A stretch of DNA of 64,000 nt from Trichobilharzia regenti (GCA_944472135.2 OX235262.1:169197509-169261508); one strand, 5' to 3'. Shown: positions 10,546 to 21,429, counted from the stretch's first letter. Notes: generated by a model from the sequence alone, not told the origin. Translations and numbers: made by a program.

Positions 10546-10959
10546 TAAATTAACAGTTTGAAATGTAGAGAGATTCACTTACAAACTGTTGGATAGAGAC
10601 CATCGGTTAAAATCGTATCACTGAGTATTCATTCATATTAGAACAATCTTTTGCAGAAACAGCTGCAACAGAAATCGTCAGATCGTTAATGTGCCTAATT
10701 AGCTAATCCATAGAGTAATATAGTAAATCATGCTAAAAGAAGCTCATATTTACAACTCATAGCCTCCGTTATCCTACAGATATCATCGATTATCTTAAAG
10801 TGATTCGATTATACTTATGTAACCAAATAATTGTTAGGAAAATCACTGATAAACGACCTAATATCCCAATATTTACACTTATTTAGATGTTTCAACTCAC
10901 TTTGTAGCTATTATCCCTTTCCAACACTTTTCTGCCCTTTCCATACACAGTTAATCCAG
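10546..10959. other. No recognised feature
   Basis: AT-rich sequence. The ORF at 10831-11106 has no recognisable domain and runs into repeat D. Confidence 0.35.
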
Positions 10960-11170
10960 CAACGCGTAGCTGACGAATGCCAAATAGAAAGAATCCCACG
11001 TTCAAGGCTTTTTTACGATTACCTCCAAACATCTAATACCAACAATTTACAATACATCGTGATGGCGAGCCACCTAGCATGGTGGCTACATCGCAAACTT
11101 GACTGAAAGAATTCAGTCTGCACGAACACACAGGACTAGACATATTAAACTAGGAACTGGCTAATATCCA
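10960..11170 (+). repeat. SINE-like repeat D
   Basis: This shares the 'cgattacctccaaacatcta' and 'gccacctagcatggtggc' blocks and the end 'aactggctaatatccaatca' with 48290-48450 and 63390-63540. The tRNA-like head is missing here. Confidence 0.6.
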
Positions 11171-11749
11171 ATCAAAAATACACTGAATTTCACCTTAGTA
11201 TGACTCAAGAGGCTCTGGTACTGTTTTGGTAAGGAGATTTAAAAGGATAAAAACATTTAATCTATCTTTAAACTTCTGTGCATCACTTGGGTTCCATGTT
11301 GATTGACTTCGAATATTTACAGTGGCAATTATTATGTTTATGAATGATAAATTGGGTTCGAAATGTCGTCAGTAAATAATCTTGTTTCAATGTATGATAT
11401 ATCCAATTGAAAATATGATACGAAATTAAATACTACCACCCTGCTCTAGTTCTACACATACATAGGTTTGTATACGTGTAATCGGAATGACGCAACACCT
11501 ATGATACTGGAGAGACAGAAAGATATATATATATATAAGACAAATTGTTAAACCGTGTGACTAATATCGATTTAACCACGAACAATAATTTATGCTTGAA
11601 ACGTCATCCAGTTGTTAATACTGCATCACTGTATGATATTTAGAATAAACTTATCCAATTCAAGAAAAGTGTAAGTGAGAAGTTTTCAGTGTATTGCATC
11701 CTTATTAATATTCACCCATGAGCCTTGCGTCACAAAGTTAAACGAGACA
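11171..11749. other. AT-rich, two weak repeat F tail remnants
   Basis: Short strings at about 11350-11400 (gaaatgtcgtcagtaaata) and 11575-11650 (gaaacgtcatccagttg) resemble the GAAA-ACGTC-ATCAG part of the repeat F HHR-like motif. The rest is unassigned. An AT dinucleotide run lies near 11524-11540. Confidence 0.35.
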
Positions 11750-12215
11750 TGCACAATCAGATTGTATCGAAACTTTCTCCTGAACGACCCAGTTCCAACT
11801 GACTTTGTAATTATTATCTCCCTTTTCTAATAAGCTCTGTATGATTGTTCTGACATTTGCATATCATATATTCAATTGATCCTTATTATTTGTCTTCATT
11901 CCTGTTTAATCTCTAATGTCAATGTTTTTCTTCGTGATTGTGTGACACAATAGTAGTGTGTGTTGTTTTAGATGTGGCTTTGTTTGAGTGGATGAAGGTG
12001 GTCCTGATCTTGGACTGTGTTCGAGAACTGTTGATATGTCATTCTTGGGGATGTGATCTTGATCTCACCTTGCTGAGAATCATCTATTTGATTCTCAGAT
12101 ACCTTTTTACAGCTGAATTTTTGTTAATGGTACCTGTTTTGTACTTCGAAATTTCTCATGACTGTATCATTGCCTAAAAGCATTTGTAAACTTTGGTGAG
12201 ACCCCATGACAAGGA
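11750..12215 (+). repeat. Repeat F copy 3
   Basis: It matches 2020-2700 in block order ('gatcttggactgtg', 'cctttttacagctgaatttt', 'tacctgttttgtac'). The 79-codon ORF 11938-12177 is inside it. It ends at the start of the long ORF that follows. Confidence 0.5.
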
Positions 12216-12222
12216 TGGTGTG

Positions 12223-13083
12223 GTATAGAAGTCTGTAGTTGCAACTGATAAGCCATTGTTGAATAGAGTGTTACAGACGACACCGCAGCTTGTAAAGAAG
12301 AAGAAGAGAGTTACGGTTTCCGAGTCCAGTTCTGACTCCACAAGTTTACAAGGTATTACTAGTCAGAGTAAATGTATGAAACCTTTTAGGATTCATGAGA
12401 AAGAATCCAAGTCATCTACTGCCGTTATTAAAGAGGTTAAAAATGATGAAGTTGACCATGTAAACGGCGGTAAGGTGAATGTTTGTGATAATGATCATAA
12501 TAGGGCACATTTGTCTTTGTCTGATCATGATGAGATGAGCAGAATGCCTACTGCTGCCGAGTTGAACAAAGGTTCTGTACAACTTGAACCTGAAGTAGAA
12601 TTAAGAGCAAATGCGGTGGTAGAAGGTATGGACACTTGTGAGACACTCAGTGTAAGTGATCAGCGTGTAGCCCACCTATCGACAGATGTTAATGTTAACC
12701 TGGAGCTAATAGTAAAAGACAGCAATGGTGGTAATCTTGTAGTTAGACAATCTTTTAAAAGCCGAACAACAACAACTTCTGTTGCCCCGCCAAATTCATC
12801 AACTTGTGTCACTCAGTCGTCGTTGATGTTGTCGTCCATGATGAAGGGGACGTCCATGAACTCGCGTGTCTCATGTTATGACTATGATAGTATCATTCCG
12901 TTTGAAAGGACGAAATTCAATGGTCAGTTTAGTGAGGACAAGCCAACTGTGCATGAGAGGGTAATTTTTCGACTGTATATTTTGACGATTAACAAAAAGC
13001 CGAATAAATCTTCTGAAGAAGCCGTGGCTTACACAGTGAAACGTTCAAGAAAGTCTTGTTTTGAGTTTCTTAACATGCTGTGA
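12223..13083 (+). CDS. Uncharacterised 287-codon ORF without ATG start
   Basis: This is the longest open frame in the window. It runs from just after a TAG ending at 12222 to a TGA ending at 13083. The first in-frame ATG is at about residue 53, so the 5' part is either a downstream exon, a fragment, or starts at a non-ATG codon. The predicted protein is hydrophilic and Ser/Val/Lys/Asn-rich. It has a basic KKKKRV patch near its start (residues 23-28) followed by a serine-rich SESSSDSTS segment, a Thr/Ser-rich middle, and a more ordered-looking C-terminus (CYDYDSIIPFERTKFNG, then VHERVIFRLYIL). I see no signal peptide, membrane segment or known domain. An open frame this long is very unlikely by chance in such AT-rich DNA. 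It directly follows repeat F and could be a gag-like or ORF1-like product of an element, or a host exon. No clear splice acceptor precedes it. Confidence 0.4.
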
Positions 13084-14365
13084 ATAATTTAAATAATTTA
13101 TAATGAATCGATCTAACTCTACGCTCAAATTATTCCAGGAAGTTCGTAACACCTACGATCTGGAAAATTATAATCTGAGAGGGTAATTGTTAAACTGACA
13201 TGCACGAACAAAGGTCTTTCAGGTTTTACGTTACTATTTGAATGTTATTATTGTTGGTGTGAATTACTCTGTGCCTTCGCTTGGTTGGTCAAGTACATCG
13301 TATGTTTGGTAGTCATCTACATTCCACGATTCAGTGACATGGGCGTGTCACTGTTCAGAGTTGAGGATAAAGATGATAGAAGGAGGTCAGCGAATGAACT
13401 CTGTGACGATTTTCCAACTTAGGGCGTCAACCTGGAAAGTATTGTAGGCGTAGTGGTGTAAGTCGTACAATTCTTCAAGGGTAGTTCGTCAAGGCAGAAT
13501 CCACAACAATTGATGTATTGATGGTACATATATTTTTGTTAATTAATTGAGTGAGTTTCCATTCACCTAACTGTTGGTTAATTTTTTAGTTGTCGCATTG
13601 TGTGAATCATCTTGTAATGTTATTGTAAGTACTTCTGAAGTCGTTTCCAGTCTTCTAAACTTGTGAACGAATCAAGTAGTTTTAGAGTCAGTGTACGTGA
13701 TTTGATACGCTGAGGAAGAGATTGTACCAGAGTGACATGAAGCAACCAATACCGGATCAGTGGTGGTACTGTCGATAGAGAGGAAATGGAGTTCCGATCA
13801 CTGAGGAAGATCCTACACACCGGGAGGTGTACTGGCGTGATGTAGTAGGCTTGTTGTGTGTTGGGCTTCTTTGTCTTGCTTTTCCATGTTAGCCTAGTCC
13901 CGGTTGGCCCAGTTTCCCGCGTTGGCGATTCATTTCAAGGTTATCGGCACTCTGGAAGAAAGGGATGGACCGTTTTTTGCCGGGGAGTGTAAAGGAACGT
14001 GAACATTGAACGTTGGTTCATTGAACTTGGTAGCCATTGGTAGGCAATTCAAAGGCACGAATGATTCAATCGTGCACAAGTTGGAAGAAGACGAAAGAAT
14101 ACGAATAAAACTCTGTATGATAGATCGAATTTAACTGCTGAAAAAACATATATTCTCTTATTACAAGTCTTTATGTTTTGGAGTTAAAGTCGATAGACTT
14201 AGTTAGTAGTTGTCGTTTCGGAGCGTCTTGCAAATAACAGGAACTTAGGGTTAAGTTCCTTGACAGTATTGTTGAGGTAATTTTGAGTAATTGGTATGAT
14301 TATTGTTGATTAGAACTACAGTTCCAACTAAGAATGATTGTCTTTCTGGTATCCTTGGAGAACTT
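13084..14365. other. No recognised feature
   Basis: Part of this stretch (about 13850-14050) is less AT-rich than its surroundings. A 66-codon minus-strand ORF (13620-13820) has no recognisable domain. It may belong to the same unknown unit as the preceding ORF, but nothing shows this directly. Confidence 0.3.
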
Positions 14366-14369
14366 TGTG

Positions 14370-14475
14370 AGTTTGTGTGTGTGTCTCAAGAGCATTTTCC
14401 TCAGCTATACGATAAGACTCAGAGATCGATTTCCTGTCTTCAGATTACAACGAGGCGGTATTGGTCGTTACTACT
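14370..14475 (+). repeat. Repeat G copy
   Basis: The blocks gtgtgtgtgtctcaa, agagatcgatttcctgtctt and acaacgag match the copies at 1-100 and 2725-2830. Confidence 0.5.
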
Positions 14476-14566
14476 TATAATGAGGATATATAAGTCAAGT
14501 AGAAGACATCAGCTTTTATAATCATATAAAATATCAACATCCTATTCAGAAAACTACTAGAGTCAA

Positions 14567-14632
14567 TGGCACAGCAGTTGGGATTCTGGATGACCAAGTA
14601 CATGGTCCGGGTTCAATCCCCGGCCGATGCAC
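14567..14632 (+). repeat. Extra tRNA-like head upstream of SINE A2
   Basis: The segment reads ggcacagcagttgggattct (A-box-like) then gggttcaatccccggccga (B-box-like), a diverged monomer of the head that follows 16 nt later. The pair suggests a dimeric SINE or a second insertion. Confidence 0.6.
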
Positions 14633-14647
14633 ACTTGATGCACACCA

Positions 14648-14835
14648 GTGCGTCGGTGGCACAGTGGTTAGGACTCTCGCCGACCATGCACATGGTCCGG
14701 GGTTTGAGCCCACGCCGACGCACACCTGATATCTATGGTTGGCCTGCGAATTTTGGGCCACCGATATCCACGCTGAAAATTCCATACTTGTACCAAAAAT
14801 ACGGTGTGGAATCAAGCTGTAATCGAAAAATAAAA
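14648..14835 (+). mobile_element. tRNA-derived SINE A, copy 2
   Basis: The head can fold with a perfect acceptor-like stem (GCGTCGG with CCGACGC, about 73 nt apart), has an A box (ggcacagtggttagga) and a B box (gggtttgagccc), and a palindromic accatgcacatggt where the anticodon arm would be. The body (gatatctatggttgg ... gaaaattccatacttg) matches 1675-1873 and 53670-53865, and it ends in aatcgaaaaataaaac. It is SINE-like rather than a working tRNA gene. Confidence 0.85.
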
Positions 14836-15384
14836 CTAGTTATTGATTGTTAAATAAGCATATAACAATAGTCTCAGTTTAACTAGAACCCATATTGTTT
14901 TCCATTTCAGTCGTTGACCTAATAATGTCATGTCGTTTTTTTTTTAAAAAGAACGATATTCGCCTAATAATGTTGATAACAAAGAATCACAATCCCTGAA
15001 AAAGAAAAAATATGAATTCATGCTCCTGTTAAAATCTAAAGCTTTTTTTTATAAAAGAAATTAGTGACATCTTATATTAGAGTGACATGCCATGATTTTT
15101 TTCGAAAAACATGCGTTTTAATATCTGCGTTGACATTTAAGAGAGATAAATTTTCCACACAAATTATCACTGCGATATCTTCATAACATGTTTGGGTTAT
15201 TTATGATTTTAACTCTTTTTCTGCTTAACAGTGAATGACCCACTTATTAGTTTGTAGATAACTTGGAATAATTTAATTTCTTTCTGCGCGTTTTAATCCA
15301 AGAAGTTGTGATTATTTCGTTATTCAAAGAAATAGGTTAAACTTAAGGCAAAACTATTGTGAAAGAACAAAGCAAGAGCAACAG
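14836..15384. other. AT-rich, no recognised feature
   Basis: Nothing recognised. Short T-runs lie near 14937-14946 and 15044-15050. Confidence 0.35.
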
Positions 15385-16095
15385 TTTGTATGCTGGACAA
15401 ATAAGAAGACTCTAGAAGATCTGGATTTCGCGTGCAGATGATCCAATGTCTAATGTCACACAAACTAGAAGACGTACAGACGAAAATCAGCAAACTGGCA
15501 GAAGAAGCAACCAGTGAAGACAGGACTTCAGGTGAACATAGAGAAAGAAGACAGAAGTAATGAAGATAACCAACGAACAGCTTACAGTCACCGTCTCCGA
15601 GAGGAACTTGACAGAGGTTACTTACTTAACATTCTAGAAAGTATCTTTCAACTACAGGCAGAACGGATGAAAAATGTCAAAGCAGGCCAGAATTAGAAAG
15701 GCGCGATTTACCTTAATCAACCTCAAAGCAGTTTGGAAATGTTCTACACTCACTCAGCCAGCATGAAGAACTAGTTTAAAATTCTGTTCAACACAAATGT
15801 GAAGTCAGTCACTTCTTCTATCAGGTTCAGAAACATGCACTGCGCATCACGGAAAGCACACTAAGGAGACCATCGAATGACATCACGGGATAAGCCATCG
15901 CCTGAGTAGAAGTCGAACAGGGAACGACAACTGCGTCATCAGTGCGAGGGTGACACGGAGGAGATCTTGTGAGGAGGAGATGAGAGAATATGGGCGATCG
16001 TGCATCCAGCTGAAGAGGATAGCAGAAAATAGAACAAAGGTGAGACGTGAAGCCTTATTAGCCACTCGAAACTCAAGGGAACAATAATAATAGCA
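15385..16095 (+). mobile_element. RTE-clade LINE, 3' half fragment
   Basis: Joined frames give TLEDLDFA (just before the FADD box, then disrupted), LQVNIEKTEVMKI-like residues, MSKQARIRKARFTLINLKAV and then SLLLSGSETCTAHHGKHTKE, followed by a decayed C-terminus and an aataataat tail. This order is the same as in the RTE copy at 6160-7285. Stops and frameshifts are frequent. The short ORFs 15514-15696 and the two minus-strand ORFs near 15900-16120 are by-products. It abuts the 3' end of a PLE on the opposite strand. Confidence 0.8.
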
Positions 16096-16099
16096 GCAG

Positions 16100-17240
16100 T
16101 TTGCATAGAATAAGATGGTACCTTCATTTATTTCATCGGCCTCTTATCAGCCATGTGTTTAAAGACAGAATAATTTTAACATACTTGCAGATGCTACATA
16201 ATACCAGTTACTGAGAGGCAACTTTAATCTTAATAAACAGTGCTGAGAAATTACACTGCATAGTTTATGCCCAGAAAACTCCGAATTTAAACAAAAATAA
16301 ATGCTTGAAAACAATGACGAAGTAGTTTAGTAGTAAAGATGAGCGGTGAGCAAGATCACGAATCACTAATAAATTCATTGGCATTGTGGTGGGGTTAATT
16401 CAAACTGCAGGCGCAAGAGATAGGCGGAGTTACACTACATCAAAGTGGGATGAGGTTAAAGACAAAGACTACGTAATCAAATGAAAGAGAGAATGAATGA
16501 ATCCAGATACCAAGACAAGGAGAGATTGATAATTGCTTCTTGCTGAACAAATAATTTGGGTCTTTTGTGTTTGAAAGGGAACGCTCTAGTTGAGTAACCG
16601 TTGTGTCAGTTGATAATTTAAAAGTTTTAATGATGTCCACCTCATGACTCGTGTCATGAATATGTCAGATACTGGTGCTATTGTAAATATTTGTTTCATT
16701 GAGACGTAAGCTTTCTGGTACATATTCAGAGAATCGAAGGTGTGTCCTTATTTCTGCTCTCTTAGTGTGATTGCTACCACAGATGCGGGTAAATTTGTAT
16801 ACATAGTTGGAATTACCATGAGAAGGGGATTTGTCAACGTTTTGCCGCACCAGAGAGCTAGTATGCTGTCCCGTAAACAACAAACAACTTAGCTGAAGGA
16901 TGGACTCCAGCTAGTGCGTTATTCAGTCTTCTCTTCCTACAATATTGTTAGATTTGTAATAGAGTTTGATGAAGATTAGCTTCTTTTCCACCAAGATTTT
17001 TCCGGTATTTTAGACTGTACACCTTCCATACTTGTTAATAAATTTCTTAGGGTAGCCATAGTTTTTCAAAACATTTTCAACCTTTCTCTGCAGAACAGAT
17101 TTTCCTGATCTCACAGAAACAGAATTTTATCCAGTGCTTGTTTGAAGATCTTTGTAGAAAGACTATTAAGCGTGAAAGACAAAACCATCTAGCAACACTA
17201 ACAGATGACAGTAAAGCTTATGAGAAGAATTTCTCTCCGT
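16100..17240 (-). mobile_element. Penelope-like element PLE-2, RT end and GIY-YIG
   Basis: On the minus strand the order is: KVENVLKNYGYPKKFINKY (end of the PLE reverse transcriptase, in the 17050 region), then NYVYKFTRICGSN (the GIY part of the GIY-YIG domain, inside the ORF 16665-16883), EYVPESLRLNETNIYNSTSI, a stop, and HEVDIIKTFKLSTDTT continuing in the ORF 16440-16640. A 3' untranslated region runs to about 16100. The YIG part is damaged (the residues after CGSN read HTKR). Related, more decayed copies are at 42790-43270 and 50460-51240 on the same strand. It is a 5'-truncated dead element. Confidence 0.75.
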
Positions 17241-17364
17241 TCTTTTTGTTACTTTCATTATTCAGCTGTCTGATTTAGTCCTGGAATTTTTACCGACTAT
17301 TATTTACGTGTGCGTATGAATACAATATACAGAATCCAGAAACATTTAGGCTTAACCAATTTTC

Positions 17365-17590
17365 TTCCTTCACGTTCTCAGTGGAACATAGGGCCTCAAG
17401 CTAGGGGCTTGAAGTTTCTGTGGCTGTGCTTAATTTTACAGGATGCGGTTGCTAGCTCCATGTCCAACCTTTCCTCTTTGCCAGAATTATTCTGGCTTAG
17501 CGAGATAAAGGAGTGCGTCGGCCAGGGATTGAACCCCAGACCATGTGCATGGTCGGCGTGCGTCTTTACCGCTGTGCCACCGACGCAAGC
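17365..17590 (-). mobile_element. tRNA-derived SINE B, copy 2
   Basis: One of the clearest B copies. On the minus strand the tRNA-like head (GCGTCGGTGGCACAGCGG; B box GGGGTTCAATCCC) is followed by the CTTTATCTCGCTAAGCCAG block, then CTTCAAGCCCCTAGCTTGAG, and a TTCCACTGAGAACGTGAAGG end. The 94-codon plus-strand ORF 17310-17594 is antisense to it and not a gene. Only a weak TSD candidate (aagctta/aggctta) was seen. Confidence 0.85.
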
Positions 17591-17689
17591 TTAGACAGTA
17601 GTGCATATAAATATAACCTAAACTACTTCACTCTTTTAGATCTGGTGTTGCAAAGGCAATTAAATTATCCCATATTAAAGCCTGTATAA

Positions 17690-18815
17690 ACAAGACCATC
17701 GCACTTATAAGTTTAAAGCCCCAGAAAAGAGAGAGAGCTGGTAGTGGAGCTAGCGAGTCTACATTGGAAAATCAGTTCAGTCGCTATATAAATTTCAAAG
17801 AAACAGTATAGAAGCTAAACTCATTCTTGACTGAAATTGAAGATTCTGCTGTGATTCCAAGAAGGATGTCCAGTTTGCCAAACACATGAGAAGATAAGGC
17901 ATGGAACTGCTAAGAATCTGTTGGGGCAGTTGCGATGGAAGTGGACTCTGTAGACTGTTAACTGGATAATCAGTAGTTTGCTCCAGTCTTCCAGACGACA
18001 GTCATCAACACAGTGATGGAGCAGATGTCACGTGTCACCAACCGTATTCACAGCTCTTATACGCTGAGAACCAATCTCCTCCCTACAGGATGATGAGAGC
18101 ATGTTTCAATTCAAAAGACAGACAAGTTACATAGTGAATGCTTCGCACCTGAAAACAAAGCATATCAAGTGAAGAATGCAGATTTCTACCGACAACTGCA
18201 TGTGGTAGTAAACAAGACCTCAAATGGCAAAATTAACATGCTAATGTGTAATATGAGTGCTAAACGGGGAGCAAACAATTCAGGCAGAGGAAGTGTCATG
18301 GGTCCGGAAGCTTTCGGAGAAATTAATGCGAACGGAAAACTCTATGCAGAAAACTGTGCCCTATAGGATTCAGTGTTTTCAGGCAGCGTATATAAGTACA
18401 AGGATATACACAAGCTAACATAGGTTTCATCAGGGAGACAAACTAAACTTCAGATAGACATCATTTAGATCTCAAAATATCGGAGAGGCAGTCATTTAGA
18501 CATAAAATGGACAAGGGAAGTTGATGTTGGCTCAAAACATCATCCAATAAAAGTAATCTTCAAGAACAGGTTGAAAGCCTTCAAAGAAGCTGTAGGTTGA
18601 CTACATTCCAGAAACTGAAGAACGATAATACAATGAAGACATTCACCTCAGCCATCACAAGAAAGTCAGTAACATCATGTAGCACCACCGAGGAAATCTG
18701 AGAGAATGAGAACTGAAACTTTTTTTAAGAGATGCTAGTGGTAGCCTGTACAATCTTTTCAGGAAAGAAGAGGTTAAACAAGATATGGAACTCTACAGAT
18801 ACATGGAGCCTACCT
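17690..18815 (+). mobile_element. RTE-clade LINE, APE endonuclease region
   Basis: Around 18169-18600, in two or three frames, the conserved C-terminal half of an apurinic-like endonuclease is readable: DFYRQLHVVVNKT, INMLMCNMSAKRGANNSG (the GDxNAxxG box, here CNMSAKRG), VMGPEAFGEINANGKLY, VFSGSVYKYKDIHKLT (near the conserved HxxTW region) and KWTREVDVGSKHHPIKV (SDHxL box, here SKHHP). The catalytic Asp, Asn and SDH residues are therefore partly lost. Upstream, 17870-18100 shows a faint trace of the N-terminal part. It is the only APE-domain remnant in the window and could be the 5' part of a separate RTE insertion. Confidence 0.8.
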
Positions 18816-19131
18816 CTATATTTTTCTTTCTTTCTATATGCACCATGATTACAACTCATTCATGAAATGTTTCATCATATCGTGTGACTATAATATACTT
18901 ATCCAAATCCTCTACTGCATTGACTAATTTTAACTAATGTGATTATGACCACTCATCATTCTTATTATTACCCTCTTTGATAAAAAAATATTGTATATTA
19001 ATGCCATTATTCAACTGAAGAGGAAAATGCGTTCGCCAAAAAGAGTCTTTTCCCTGGACTTCGTGTTTTGTTTTAATTAACTTCTGTTCTGCTTCTGATG
19101 TGGTTTTGTTCTCTGAGCTGGATGGTTAATT

Positions 19132-19175
19132 TGCAAAGCTTTCATCACCTCACTGGGTGATATCTTCAGCGCATT
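19132..19175 (-). ncRNA. Hammerhead ribozyme motif, PLE-1 type, best preserved
   Basis: Read on the minus strand: stem I TGCG pairing with TGCA (4 bp with one G-U), core CTGAAGA (fits CUGANGA exactly), one extra U, stem II ATCACC/GGTGAT (6 bp, loop CAGTGA), GAAA, then AGCT as a minimal palindromic stem III, and U as the cleavage-site base. Flanks on both sides resemble those of the motif at 24369-24415, including the downstream CCAGCTCAGAGAAC. All invariant core bases are present; the unpaired U between core and stem II is the one oddity. No PLE coding part remains beside it. Confidence 0.7.
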
Positions 19176-19209
19176 CTTCAGTTTGAAGTTTATGTTTTGC
19201 TTATCGAAT

Positions 19210-19914
19210 CAGCTGAGGTTGCATCCTGATAGTCTGTAAAATGTAACTGTCTTTCCAACAAATGAGAAACAAGTAAATACGGGGACTATACAGATCAACT
19301 TTCGGAGGTGTGTAAATACAAGTGATGTAATTATAAAGATTAAATTGTTTTCGAAATGTCATACTGTAAATATGACTGTTTCACCATATTTTATCTCCAA
19401 CAAGCATTTATATGAAGTGTATGACAAAGATTTTTCAAACAATAATGGATTTATAATCTTTTCTATTGACTTATAAGGACAATGAACAATTCTCTTCCCT
19501 TAAATGTCACATCTTGTTCGACTTAATAGAAATAAACAGCGAGTTTCTTGTGTTGTGTGACACATGACTTTAGGACGTGTATAACTGTACTATCTATTTT
19601 GTGCCCTAATTTCATATAATTAGGTTTATGTAACTCAGTGGGAAACAACTTTAGTAGCCATAAATACTTTGGAAATATCGATGTAGTTCGAGAATATTTC
19701 ACGTTTTAAAATATGCACATATTGGACAGACACACTTGTCAAATATTGGGAAATACCAGATGTATAGAAATTCGTGAAAAAGGATTGGAATTACGAATAA
19801 AATCATTTTCCGTGGAGTGAAGTAGTCATAATGTGTGTGATTATCCAATCAGCTGTTCAGTGTATTGCACGACGGTATATTTTATTGCATCACTATCATC
19901 GATTATTATGATAG
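19210..19914. other. No recognised feature
   Basis: AT-rich sequence without ORFs or repeat matches that I could identify. Confidence 0.35.
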
Positions 19915-20240
19915 GGATTTGATTGATGAGCTGATATCAGTTAGAGAGCCACAGAAAAATCAGGGAGTCCTGGACAGCTGTTTATTCCCAGCTTGAGATC
20001 TCATGAATTTCAGATTCCGCCAGTTAGGGAAATATGCAGACCAACCCCCAAACAGTCTCATAGGTAAGAGTAACCGTTCTTTTACCTAGTTTGCTGGACC
20101 CCTCTGGTCACAACTCCTCAGTGGAACTCTCAGATAAACTAGGAAGAAACAACAGTCCTGGACTCCCTGGCCGTTTACTAATGGTTCTCTTTTTGACGTC
20201 AACTAGTGTGATCAAATTATGATGGCTAGTTTGACCAACT
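19915..20240. repeat. Foldback repeat C, shortened inverted pair
   Basis: Two arms, about 19930-20030 and 20100-20215, share gctgatatcagttagagagcc-type ends and the 'gggagtcctggac' block in opposite orientation, with a short centre. The tRNA-like heads are lost and the HHR-like parts are badly decayed. Confidence 0.6.
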
Positions 20241-20434
20241 GATTTTAACCCACACATTTACCTTCAAGTCCCCACTGAGTGCTTTTGTCTAATTTCTATA
20301 TTAAATTTCTTTCCAGTACATCTAAGAGCGATTGGTGATTTCTCAACAAACTGAAATCTTCTTTCCATTTCACTTCATCATCTTTCCCTGTAATGTTTCG
20401 TAAAACTACTTTTTTGATTGTTCCTTTATGTTCC

Positions 20435-20635
20435 CTATAGAACACAGGGCTTCAGGCTAGAGGTTTGAAGTTTCGGTAGCATTGACGTTTATTTTTAAAG
20501 GATCTGGTTGCTAGCCTCACACCCTCTTTATCAATCTTATTACTGGCTTAGCGAGGTAAAGGAGTGCCTTGATGGCTAGGGGTCAAACCCTAAACCATAT
20601 ATGTGGCTGGCCAGCAGCCTGCCTCTGTTCCAGTG
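20435..20635 (-). mobile_element. tRNA-derived SINE B, copy 3
   Basis: It matches copy 2 through 'gaacacagggcttcaggctagag', 'tactggcttagcgaggtaaag' and 'gagtgccttgatggctagggg', then loses identity in the tRNA-like head. Confidence 0.75.
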
Positions 20636-20639
20636 ACAC

Positions 20640-21370
20640 ACACAAATTACTTTATACACACTTATTTGTGTAGGCAGGAACATGCTCTCAATTCACTAAG
20701 CTTATGTATATTTTAGGCTGTCCGTAATTAATCAATAACGTCAGAATTAGATAAAAAAAACATTTTATACTGTAAATCTGGCGCATTTAGCTTTGATGAA
20801 GATGATTAAAGGGAAGGCGTGAAATGTTTTAATACTGACTAGACATTGAATTTTATCATGGTTTTATGCGTTCATCTCATTCGACTGCATTTTGCCTGAC
20901 ATGGAAACATGCGGGCTAAACCTTAAATATGAAAAGTAATAAATACATCATTGCAAATTCAGTGAATTAAGTTATGATAAAGCCGTGGAATCCAGGATGT
21001 GCATTTCTTCCTATTTGGAATTAGTTGCTAGATATGCTTTGATTTTTACTGAGTCATGGTATTCCCACTAAGACCTAGACTATAGTTCGGCATTTGAGAG
21101 AATCGCTGCTGGGTTCAAATGCTAATCCTCCGAAAACAATACCTAGTAATAGGCAAAAGCTTATTTGAAACTGTATGCTAGTAGTAATTAGATGATTAAA
21201 ACAATGTAAAAAAAACTGAGTAAATGCAATCCATTTTGATGGATGGGAAAATGTAGGTTGCCTAGCAACTTAAAAAGGCCGCTTGCCTGGGCATTTCAAA
21301 CGATTGGTGTAGGATTCAAGACTTAGTATGGATACAACAACTAATTGGTAATACGCGTTTATCCAATCTA
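20640..21370. other. No recognised feature
   Basis: AT-rich sequence. Around 21060-21130 there is a faint tRNA-like B-box string (gctgggttcaaatgcta) without a clear A box. Confidence 0.3.
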
Positions 21371-21425
21371 TGAGTCCCGAATAGGACTAACTGTACATCT
21401 CTAATTCTGCTGCTAGCCACCAGCA
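21371..21425 (+). ncRNA. Decayed SM-alpha-like hammerhead remnant
   Basis: The string aligns without gaps to the better copy at 59546-59600 through gagtcccgaataggac (stem II with loop) and acatctctaattctgctgct (cleavage-site region and 3' flank). The GAAA box is replaced by TAAC and the CUGANGA box by TCTATGA, so it should be inactive. Confidence 0.5.
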
Positions 21426-21429
21426 ACCA

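Noticed and set aside
11938..12177. A 79-codon ORF with hydrophobic residues upstream of the long ORF.
   Set aside because: It is inside repeat F, and the matching region at 2280-2600 has no open frame.
14648..14722. A functional tRNA gene, suggested by a perfect acceptor-like stem and A/B boxes.
   Set aside because: The D and anticodon arms do not fold properly, the same head occurs in several SINE copies, and it continues into a SINE body.
14566..14853. Complementary 89- and 95-codon ORFs on both strands.
   Set aside because: They are translations of SINE A and its tRNA-like head; similar ORFs appear at every SINE A or B copy.
16110..16160. A CTGATGA-like box and a (C)GAAA box at the 3' end of the PLE-2 copies (also near 42805 and 50495), resembling a hammerhead.
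   Set aside because: Stem II cannot form beyond one pair in any copy, the boxes are damaged differently in each, and stem I pairs only in the first copy. The location fits a PLE ribozyme, but the evidence is too weak to call.
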